The notes beneath the pieces were generated by a model. That model did no database searches. It was not told the DNA's origin and saw only the letters and a list, made by a program, of their open reading frames with translations. Below are positions 36,947 through 43,480 of a stretch of DNA of 43,480 nucleotides, in pieces (the stretch's first letter is position 1; each line of letters starts with the position of its first letter). The position numbers and the translations under genes were made by a program. Source of the stretch: a virus. The stretch is taken from positions 1 through 43,480 of the IMG/VR virus record IMGVR_UViG_3300009320_000035, one strand, 5' to 3'.

Positions 36947-38050
36947 CTATAAATAACTGTAGAATCGGTAATTCCAATTCTCAGCTTTACAGACAAGTGA
37001 ACCATACCACTTTATCATGAATTTGCTAGAGTCATTGGTCTTTGCCAATTCTTCCATTGTTTCGTCTTGAAGCACTCTCAGCTCCCATGTATTGGTGTCA
37101 TACACATGGATTTCTTTTCCACCGCTTGATGTTGGCATTGCCAAATCTGCGATGATAGGGATTCCATCGACTTCTACTGCTGTTATTCCAAAGGAAATTT
37201 GTGTTATACTAACGTATCGTAGATGTGATTGGATTAATGCTTTTATGTCGTCCAAAGTCTTGTAGTCTGTAACTATCAAGTCTGGATGTCCATAAGCATT
37301 CCTAATTGTTCTTACTGCAGTTCTTAGCAAATCTATTGTTATTACTGCTGTTGAACTTCCATCGCTTGTGTTTGTTGTTACCCAATTAGTAAATCCATCA
37401 AATCCAGTTGCGTCATTTGTTGTTCCTGTACAGATTTGTTTCTCTAAATGCTCTACTAAAGAACGTCTCTTTACAGAGATTTCCTGTTGCATTGCATTCA
37501 AATACTCAGCTGAAGCTGCTAACATTGGACCAGTTACTCTACCTACTGCGTAACAGAATTTAATTGGTTTGGTTACTCTTGTGTAAGTATCGTCTGCTTC
37601 AGTTAATGCTCCATCTTCTGCTGTAAATCCTTGTATTGTTCCTTTTGCTGTTAGTTTGTTAAAGTCCGTAAATGCCCCTCTATTTGTTCTGCGTTTTATT
37701 ATTCCGCTATATAATGGCGTATCGAAGTTTGTTATGTCTGTTATTTCAGGGTCTAGATATATTGGTAATAGTGTTGGTAAACTTCCACTTGTAGTTGTAT
37801 AACTTGTGCCTGTTGCATAAACTTGTGATGTTGTTTGTAGTGCTTTTGCCTCAGTGCTTTTTACAAAGCTTTTAACTTCAAGTTTCAGTTCTTTTCCTTC
37901 CCACTTACCAGAAATATCTATACTTTTTGCTTCCCGTTTGACTGGATGATGTCGGTAAACAGTCCTGTCTGGAAGATTGCCAAACGAGGTCATGTATGCT
38001 GCCCCGGGAACGAGTGAGCCATCAGCGTTTCCAAATTGTGCCATATTCAT
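36947..38050 (-). CDS. Major capsid protein (HK97 fold)
   Basis: 367 residues (or 365 from ATG 38044, which is better spaced from AGGAGG). The middle has LEKQICTGTTNDATGFDGFTNW and LLRTAVRTIRNAYGHPDLIVTDYKTLDDIKALIQS, the spine helix and P-domain pattern of HK97-fold capsid proteins, and VEVDGIPIIADLAMP the following strand. Sits directly after the protease gene. Expected to be the most abundant virion protein. Confidence 0.85.
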   Translation of the reverse strand: MNMAQFGNADGSLVPGAAYMTSFGNLPDRTVYRHHPVKREAKSIDISGKWEGKELKLEVKSFVKSTEAKALQTTSQVYATGTSYTTTSGSLPTLLPIYLDPEITDITNFDTPLYSGIIKRRTNRGAFTDFNKLTAKGTIQGFTAEDGALTEADDTYTRVTKPIKFCYAVGRVTGPMLAASAEYLNAMQQEISVKRRSLVEHLEKQICTGTTNDATGFDGFTNWVTTNTSDGSSTAVITIDLLRTAVRTIRNAYGHPDLIVTDYKTLDDIKALIQSHLRYVSITQISFGITAVEVDGIPIIADLAMPTSSGGKEIHVYDTNTWELRVLQDETMEELAKTNDSSKFMIKWYGSLVCKAENWNYRFYSYL

Positions 38051-38060
38051 CGTCCTCCTT

Positions 38061-39185
38061 TTAGTTGACCCCTTTCATCTGCTTCCATGCTGCCATTGCA
38101 TTGAACGGGGTTGCCTTTTGCTCAAATTTTGATTCATTTGATACCAAAACTCGAGATTCTGGTTTTACACTCTTCAATTCTTGTTTTAATGCTTTAATCT
38201 CTTCTTTTAAGACTTCCTGAATTAACTCACGAGCTAATGCCTTCACTTCATCTGTTGCAGGTTTTTCTTCAGCTGGTTCTTCTGTTTTTGGTTCTTCTGC
38301 TGGTTTTTCTTCAACCTTCTCTTCAGGAGTTGCTTCCTGAGTCTCAGGCTGTGAAGTCTCCGAAGGCTCTTCTGTAGGTTTTTCTATTTTTTCTTCCTCT
38401 TTAGGTTGCTCTTGAGCTGCAGGTTCTTGTTTTATATCCTTCATAGACTCAACCTCCATGTTGTCTTTTAAAATTTCATTTATTGCTTTTGATTTTATGA
38501 ACATATCAGTAATTGTACAATTTGGGTTTGCAGGTCTTCCTGTAAATGCTGCTCCTCCAAAATTTAAATCATCTAATATTCTAATCCTTTTTCCATCCAT
38601 AAACTCATATCTATAATTCAATGGTTCAAATTCAATACTAAACGCATCTAAGAATCCATTCTCTAAACTCCCCTTTACTGAATCATAACCCGGATGGAAT
38701 TTATTAAGCATTACTTCAATCATAAGACCTTTATTATCAAACATAGAATCTGTTATTTTTCCAATAGGAAGATTTCTAGAATCTTCCAAAATATGCTCAT
38801 GGTCTTTTCCTATTTTGAAAGTCATTCCAGAATCCTTTATTTGTTTTGCTATAGATTGCAAACAATGTGGAGATACTATGTCATCGACTAGGTCTAAATC
38901 AGATGTACTTAAATAACCACGTACATACATATTTCCATCCACACTTTTTATTTCAATAGAATCAGTATAAATAATATCTCCAGAAATTTCTGTCTTTTTC
39001 TGCCATTTATCCCCTACTTTTTTATATACGTTTTTAACAGCTGCCCAAGCTACTTTAGCAGCTCTTTCTTCGCTTTTATATTGCTTTAAAGCAGCATTAA
39101 AGGCTTTTCTATAAATAGTCTGAGCTGCAGAAGGCAGATTATTTCTAACACTAGCCGGAAGCCCAGCATTACTTGCGTATGGCAT
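38061..39185 (-). CDS. ChaB domain-prohead protease-scaffold fusion
   Basis: 374 residues. Residues 1-65 (MPYASNAGLPASVRNNLPSA...IYRKAFNAAL...AAKVAWAAVKNVYKKVGDKW) are a ChaB domain. Residues about 70-230 are an S78-type prohead protease: GYLSTSDLDLVDDIVSP, the DHEH histidine and DAFSIEF with the catalytic serine. Residues about 245-374 are a Glu/Pro/Lys-rich low-complexity segment with a coiled coil, as expected of a scaffold. Cleavage and capsid maturation are the likely roles. The order terminase-portal-protease-capsid is standard. Confidence 0.85.
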   Translation of the reverse strand: MPYASNAGLPASVRNNLPSAAQTIYRKAFNAALKQYKSEERAAKVAWAAVKNVYKKVGDKWQKKTEISGDIIYTDSIEIKSVDGNMYVRGYLSTSDLDLVDDIVSPHCLQSIAKQIKDSGMTFKIGKDHEHILEDSRNLPIGKITDSMFDNKGLMIEVMLNKFHPGYDSVKGSLENGFLDAFSIEFEPLNYRYEFMDGKRIRILDDLNFGGAAFTGRPANPNCTITDMFIKSKAINEILKDNMEVESMKDIKQEPAAQEQPKEEEKIEKPTEEPSETSQPETQEATPEEKVEEKPAEEPKTEEPAEEKPATDEVKALARELIQEVLKEEIKALKQELKSVKPESRVLVSNESKFEQKATPFNAMAAWKQMKGVN

Positions 39186-39217
39186 ACATAATTATTGTAT
39201 TAGGTAGAATTTAAGTG

Positions 39218-40642
39218 TTACGGCTTCTGTCGAAGTGCTGCTGTTTGCTTGTCGGTGTCTTCTGAAAGCTTGTCTGGAGACTCTGTTAGTACTTGATGGT
39301 TGTTTAAAAGATTCTGATTCAATTGTCCTGTTTTATTAGAATTTGCTTTATTTGGTTTACCTCTCATTCCTTCTGGTATTTTAAGCATATTCCAGCACCA
39401 CTTTGGATTAACTAATCCCAATCCCAATAATTGTTCGCAAGTATCTGCTTTTATTTTTAGAGTTTGAACTTCACGAACTTCATCTTGCCTATATGCTTTA
39501 TTGAATTTTAACTTCACGCCAAATTCATTTAAAAGCTGGCTGTTTATCACATCTTGAAATATGTCTTGCAAATGTGATATTTTTCTATAGTATCCATCTG
39601 TTCCCGTTGTACTTCCTTTTACTCCTTTAGAAATCAATAAATCCGAAAGTCTGCTTGATGGTATGTTCCAAGCCATTACAATTACTTGAGTCATATATCT
39701 TGCCAATTCTCTAAATTCCATATCTTTTGACATGGCATTTAAAGGAACTGCAGTAACCTTTCCACAAGTAACTATTGATTTGTGTTTATTTCTATCTGCT
39801 TGCCATTGTTGAAGAGATTGTTTAAATGCGTTATAATTTGCACTTGTCGGAACTTCTTCTTCCAAATTAAACATCATCTCAGGAATTCCACCTTTTTCAA
39901 AAAAGAATTGTGCAAAATTCTTTATATGTATGAGAGTTGACAATTCCTGAATTAAAGTTTGCATTGGAGTAAATCCATAGAACTTTCCATCTATCTGCAT
40001 ATATCTAAAGTGAATTACTTCGTCAGCCATAAAGGTTTGTTTTAATTTAGGGTCTGGTCCTACTTCTTGAATATATTTAAGAACATTCCCAAACTTGTCC
40101 CATTTTGCTGTCATTGTAGATGAAGGAATTATTCTAAAAGACCTAGTTTTTGTTATATCCTCATCTTGGATTTTTATTTCTTCAATAGCATTGTCTATTA
40201 TCAAATTCTTTACATCTGACTTTATGTTTATCTTTGGAAACACTCTCAAAGCAGCATTTTTAATATCTGTATCATTTAGTTTAGCTTTCCAGATATAAGC
40301 ATCTCCAGTAACAAGAGCATCTATCCAAAAGGTTGTAAATTGTTGTTTTGCAAAATTATCTTGTAGGAATTTCTCTGCTCGTTTCTTACCATTCCTTCCT
40401 CCATCCAATTCCCAACCATCACTTAGTATATCTTCAGTTATAGCAGAAATTATGGACATTATCTCTGGTGAAGTCTTCATATAATTGTAGAGCATCTTAT
40501 AGTTAACTTCTGGTCTTTTGCCCCCACCAACTGTTGTAAAGAAGAAAGGTGTATTTAATAGAGGAGTTCCTTTTATTTCTGTTTTTTTTGGATTTTTTCT
40601 TGTTTTTCTAGATTTTATTGATTTTTTTGTAGATTTCTTCAT
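39218..40642 (-). CDS. Portal protein
   Basis: 474 residues. YNYMKTSPEIMSIISAITEDILSDGWEL is the typical portal N-terminal region. The VIHFRYMQIDGKFYGFTPMQTLIQEL strand-helix, the KSIVTCGKVTAVPLNAMSKDMEFRELARYMTQVIVMAWNIPSSRL wing-stem segment and the GSTTGTDGYYRKISHLQ crown approach match the family. Forms the dodecameric DNA entry port and motor dock. The basic N-terminus (KKSTKKSIKSRKTRKN) may contact DNA. Confidence 0.85.
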   Translation of the reverse strand: MKKSTKKSIKSRKTRKNPKKTEIKGTPLLNTPFFFTTVGGGKRPEVNYKMLYNYMKTSPEIMSIISAITEDILSDGWELDGGRNGKKRAEKFLQDNFAKQQFTTFWIDALVTGDAYIWKAKLNDTDIKNAALRVFPKINIKSDVKNLIIDNAIEEIKIQDEDITKTRSFRIIPSSTMTAKWDKFGNVLKYIQEVGPDPKLKQTFMADEVIHFRYMQIDGKFYGFTPMQTLIQELSTLIHIKNFAQFFFEKGGIPEMMFNLEEEVPTSANYNAFKQSLQQWQADRNKHKSIVTCGKVTAVPLNAMSKDMEFRELARYMTQVIVMAWNIPSSRLSDLLISKGVKGSTTGTDGYYRKISHLQDIFQDVINSQLLNEFGVKLKFNKAYRQDEVREVQTLKIKADTCEQLLGLGLVNPKWCWNMLKIPEGMRGKPNKANSNKTGQLNQNLLNNHQVLTESPDKLSEDTDKQTAALRQKP

Positions 40643-40666
40643 AGATATATCTATGATTCATCAAAT

Positions 40667-40816
40667 TTAAACCTTTCGTTTGGGAATACTCTCTACTGCT
40701 ACATTACCAGATAAGATAAAACAATCTTTACATTCAATACAGCGAACCTTCTTATAATCTGTTTCAAATTGCCCTCTAACACGCTTTAGGAATCCTTTAC
40801 ATTTTGGACATGGCAT
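40667..40816 (-). CDS. Tiny zinc-ribbon protein between terminase and portal
   Basis: 49 residues: MPCPKCKGFLKRVRGQFETDYKKVRCIECKDCFIL, CxxC...CxxCxxC, with one base of overlap with the terminase stop. It could be a packaging accessory like the small HNH- or zinc-type partners known near terminases, but has no nuclease motif. Confidence 0.55.
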   Translation of the reverse strand: MPCPKCKGFLKRVRGQFETDYKKVRCIECKDCFILSGNVAVESIPKRKV

Positions 40817-42225
40817 TAAACCGCCTCAAATGATGCTACTCCAACATTCCCGTAGTAAGCAATATCATAAGCTAGAGCTAGACTAATTACAGTATCATCA
40901 TGAGCTCCAACTCCTTCGTATGTTTCTTTCTTCTCAGTTCCAATCCTTCTTTCTCTAACTTGAAAAGCCATTAGTTCTTTAATTAGAATTGGATGATTTA
41001 AAATGAATAAAGTTTTAGTCATGAAACCGGACTGGAGTTGTCCAAGCACTCTTTCCTTTGAAGCACGCACAGTCTTGAATCCAACAGTTACAAATTTAAG
41101 GTCATCATCTAATTTAGCATCAGAAACAAGACTTTGAGATAATCCTCTCTCTTCTATTTGAATCTTTCGGAAATTGAAAATTTTATGAAGTTCTTTAATT
41201 CGAGTTAACTGCCAAGAAGCACGCTTCCCTTTATATCTCTCTAATTTAACAAGTCTGCAAATTTGAAACTCATCTTTTTCAATAATAGTAAAAACACTAA
41301 AGTCTGCAGAGCTGCCTTTTTTAAGAGCTACATCAATACCCATATAATAAAGGCATTTTGGTTTTGGAGTATTGATTTCCAGATTACTATGGATTTGTCC
41401 TTTAATCATTTCCTCTGGGAAGAAGGAATCTCCTCCAGCCATCGGATTGCAGAGATATTCTCTATCGAATTTAAGAAGTCCCATATTATTTCTGATTTGT
41501 TCTAATTCCGTTAAATCAAATCTCTTCTTCCAGAGAGGTTCAATCCAATTCCCAGTATCATCCATTATAACTGCAGAATATCTTTTATGAATCCATCCTT
41601 TCTTTTCTTCTAATTCAGCAAGAAGGTCATCTGTCTTCATTGGTGTTCCCACTACTATTAATTGACCTTTTCTAGTATTCACGCATGGAGTTATTACAGA
41701 CCAAAAAAGTTCTTTAGCCTGTTCTTGAGTTATCTCCTCATCTCTTAGAATATCATCACAAATAAAGTAATCAACATGAGTACCTCTAATTCTGGTAGTG
41801 AATGGTTTGATTTTAAGCACATTTCCATTTCTAGTAGTTAGTTCGGTCTTACTCCAAGAGTCGCTTCTATCAGTTGGGATTAATTCCCTAAGCACTTCAT
41901 TCTCAGAAATAAGTTTTTTAATAATCTCAAGAGTATCTTTAGCCTGTTGCAATCCAGCAGAAACTAAAGCAATCCTAATATCCTTCTTAGTGTAAAGTAA
42001 CCAAATTGAATAGCACACGCTAAACAAAGTAGTTTTCAAATGCCCTCTAGGACTTATTATACAAACAAACCTATTATTCCAAAGCAGGTTTAGTTGTTCC
42101 ACATGGAAGGTGTCGAGACTATATCCGATGACGTTCTCGATGAACCATGGTAAGTCGTACTGTATTCTAACAAGAGCACTATTTTCATTCTGTCCATTAA
42201 ATATCATCTCCCGTGTTCGCTGCAT
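40816..42225 (-). CDS. terL: Terminase large subunit
   Basis: 469 residues from ATG 42225 (GGAGTGA upstream; an in-frame GTG lies at 42234). CIISPRGHLKTTLFS is a Walker A variant, YFICDD the Walker B, and TPMK the coupling motif. The nuclease domain has GIDVALKKGSSADFSVF (first Asp), IQIEERG and GAHDDTVISLALAYDIA, the RNase H-like triad. ATP-driven DNA packaging and headful or site-specific cutting. The flanking gene order supports it fully. Confidence 0.9.
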   Translation of the reverse strand: MQRTREMIFNGQNENSALVRIQYDLPWFIENVIGYSLDTFHVEQLNLLWNNRFVCIISPRGHLKTTLFSVCYSIWLLYTKKDIRIALVSAGLQQAKDTLEIIKKLISENEVLRELIPTDRSDSWSKTELTTRNGNVLKIKPFTTRIRGTHVDYFICDDILRDEEITQEQAKELFWSVITPCVNTRKGQLIVVGTPMKTDDLLAELEEKKGWIHKRYSAVIMDDTGNWIEPLWKKRFDLTELEQIRNNMGLLKFDREYLCNPMAGGDSFFPEEMIKGQIHSNLEINTPKPKCLYYMGIDVALKKGSSADFSVFTIIEKDEFQICRLVKLERYKGKRASWQLTRIKELHKIFNFRKIQIEERGLSQSLVSDAKLDDDLKFVTVGFKTVRASKERVLGQLQSGFMTKTLFILNHPILIKELMAFQVRERRIGTEKKETYEGVGAHDDTVISLALAYDIAYYGNVGVASFEAV

Positions 42226-42358
42226 CTGGTTCACTCCAATTTGAATTATCTTCTATACCCTCAATATAAAATGGCAATCGTTTACCACACTCTTTGCACT
42301 TTCCAATTTTTTTTAAACACTTCTTGCACAAATCCGATACAAAACATATTTCAGTCAT
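42197..42358 (-). CDS. Small zinc-ribbon protein upstream of terminase
   Basis: 53 residues: ICFVSDLCKKCLKKIGKCKECGKRL has five cysteines in a ribbon arrangement, followed by an acidic tail (EGIEDNSNWSEPDAANTGDD). It overlaps the terminase start in another frame and has AAGGTGATTAA upstream. Confidence 0.5.
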   Translation of the reverse strand: MTEICFVSDLCKKCLKKIGKCKECGKRLPFYIEGIEDNSNWSEPDAANTGDDI

Positions 42359-42362
42359 TTAA

Positions 42363-42515
42363 TCACCTTTTTAATCTATTAGTTAGAGTATCATAGTCTT
42401 GATTAGCCCAAGCATGAAAACATTTCTCACAAACAACCAATTTAGAATTCATAAGCTTAGGCTCAACTATAACAAACTTCCCATCAGCCCTGCCCTGACA
42501 AATCTCACATTTCAT
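42363..42515 (-). CDS. Small zinc-ribbon protein
   Basis: 50 residues: CEICQGRADGKFVIVEPKL...VVCEKCFHAW, CxxC...CxxC with a following His. The start overlaps the terminase small-subunit stop (ATGA). Confidence 0.5.
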   Translation of the reverse strand: MKCEICQGRADGKFVIVEPKLMNSKLVVCEKCFHAWANQDYDTLTNRLKR

Positions 42516-43135
42516 GCTTCTATCGCCTTTTTCTTCTTTTTCTTCTTAAACATATCTATAATCTCCGGAGCATAAATTGTTATCATACCTTTATCAGCAT
42601 CAGCAATATATTGCCTTTTCTCCATCCAGTCTAAAATCTGATTTTGAATATTTTGATTAACATTAACTGTTATTTCCTTAGTTTGAACAGATTCAATTTT
42701 TTGAATCAACTCACCTTGCTTTTTCATATACAAAGCAATACGATTAGCCCATGTAGAGAGCAACCCATTAAGCATCCCGTAGGCTCGAATTTCATCCTCT
42801 CCAAACTGCCCAGAAGAAATCTTATTCTCAATCTCACCCATGTACTCTTTAATCTTATCTTGCATATCTAACAAATTTCTAGTAGTGTTTAATTCCTGCT
42901 CAGCTAACTCCTCAAGAAACTTCTCATTACCGGAAATAACCATCCCCAAATCATTAAGAGCTTTCTTCTTCCAGAGGTAAATTGTATTATGACTAATCAA
43001 TATACCTTTCTCCTCTAGAACTTTAGAAATACTCCTAGCACTTTTGTGGAAGTTTTCAATAATAACCCCCTGAGCATTATGAAACTCCACTGTATTCCAT
43101 TTAGCCGGTCTTTTTATCTTCTTCGGTACTTCCAT
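42512..43135 (-). CDS. Terminase small subunit-like DNA-binding protein
   Basis: 207 residues. N-terminal helix-turn-helix (SARSISKVLEEKGILISHNTIYLWKKKAL) as in small terminases and resolvase-type regulators, long central helices, and a Lys-rich C-terminus (MFKKKKKKKAIEA). First substantial gene of the virion operon and three genes before the large subunit; small terminases recognise packaging sites on viral DNA. Confidence 0.7.
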   Translation of the reverse strand: MEVPKKIKRPAKWNTVEFHNAQGVIIENFHKSARSISKVLEEKGILISHNTIYLWKKKALNDLGMVISGNEKFLEELAEQELNTTRNLLDMQDKIKEYMGEIENKISSGQFGEDEIRAYGMLNGLLSTWANRIALYMKKQGELIQKIESVQTKEITVNVNQNIQNQILDWMEKRQYIADADKGMITIYAPEIIDMFKKKKKKKAIEA

Positions 43136-43271
43136 TATTATCCCTCCTCTTCTTCTCTAAATAAGCTTCCTCTAAAGCTTTACTAATGTTATCCTCTTCA
43201 TAAAGCATCTTAGCAGTTTCTATATTAACCATTATGGTTTTAGGAACTTTAAGTACTCTAGTTCTCTTCAT
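43101..43271 (-). CDS. Small protein, possible ribbon-helix-helix regulator
   Basis: 56 residues: MKRTRVLKVPKTIMVNIETAKMLYEEDNISKALEEAYLEKKRR. A basic strand then two helices fit an RHH-like protein. The strong GGTGATTGG ribosome site and leading position suggest control of the virion operon. Overlaps the small terminase start by 35 bases. Confidence 0.5.
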   Translation of the reverse strand: MKRTRVLKVPKTIMVNIETAKMLYEEDNISKALEEAYLEKKRRDNNGSTEEDKKTG

Positions 43272-43480
43272 CCAATCACCTATAATATTATTAGTTATGT
43301 AAATATTTAAAGCTTACGTATGAATTATTTAACCAATTTCCCCAACCAAAAAAAATTTTTAAAAACAATAATCCCCAAGGTAATTACAACAATCACCCCT
43401 TTTCTTACCAAAAAAATTATAAATATCTTCTTTCGAACCAACTGTCCTATTATATCAATACACTTTACCACTACTACCCC
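43272..43480 (-). promoter_or_regulatory. Right-end leader and probable virion-operon promoter
   Basis: No gene seen. Reading left, AGCTTTAAATATTTACATAA (about 43295-43314) is a TATA-like region 25-45 bases before ATG 43271. The outer part has homopolymer A tracts (AAAAAAATTTTTAAAAA). GTCCTATTATAT near the end loosely resembles GTCCTATATTATAT at base 1, but not enough to call a terminal repeat. Confidence 0.45.

Noticed and set aside
1-43480. Direct terminal repeat showing a circular or linear genome end
   Set aside because: Only a loose similarity (GTCCTAT...TATAT) between the ends; no exact repeat of useful length was seen.

Overview
The window reads as a complete or near-complete genome of an AT-rich tailed virus (HK97-type head, long tail), most likely infecting an archaeon. 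The virion genes are clear: small terminase, large terminase, portal, prohead protease, major capsid protein, connectors, tail tube, tape measure and hub/fibre genes. An archaeal host is an inference. It rests on TTTATATA/TTTAAATA boxes 25-50 bases before genes or operons (some apparently leaderless), ribosome sites matching the full GGAGGTGAT series, heavy AGA/AGG arginine use, and more than a dozen tiny CxxC zinc-ribbon proteins. I cannot name the host clade from sequence alone.

Layout. Bases 1-12,100 are a rightward early region of small, mostly overlapping genes of unknown function. It includes a SWIM zinc-finger protein, an AbrB-type protein, a PD-(D/E)XK-like nuclease, a DUF4177 protein, and a winged-helix protein whose C-terminal part resembles a Cas7/RAMP domain (7232-8032). 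A leftward island of four tiny genes sits at 8819-9358. Bases 12,069-21,674 are a rightward carbohydrate/sulfation module. It holds two GT-B glycosyltransferases (the first frameshifted), a GT-A glycosyltransferase, an SGNH hydrolase, three methyltransferase domains, a radical SAM enzyme, two sulfotransferases, and a nucleotidyltransferase-APS kinase fusion that could supply PAPS to them. Bases 21,629-43,271 are the leftward virion operon, so the two halves converge near 21.65 kb and the control regions lie at the window ends.

Six HNH endonuclease genes are scattered through the window. Five belong to one paralogous family. Three of these have a hairpin that buries the Shine-Dalgarno sequence just before the start codon. 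At least three appear to be compact cassettes inserted into pre-existing small genes: joining the flanks at short repeats restores an uninterrupted reading frame (1062-1649, 1854-2475) or a perfect palindrome (22,067-22,608). A fourth (6341-6727) is followed by a diverged second copy of the 3' end of the gene before it.

No DNA polymerase, helicase, integrase or recognisable lysis enzyme was seen, so replication probably depends on the host. The items most worth follow-up are the winged-helix/RAMP-like protein with its structured downstream spacer, the sulfation module, the HNH cassettes with their RNA hairpins and scars, and an apparent AUU start codon on the major tail protein.
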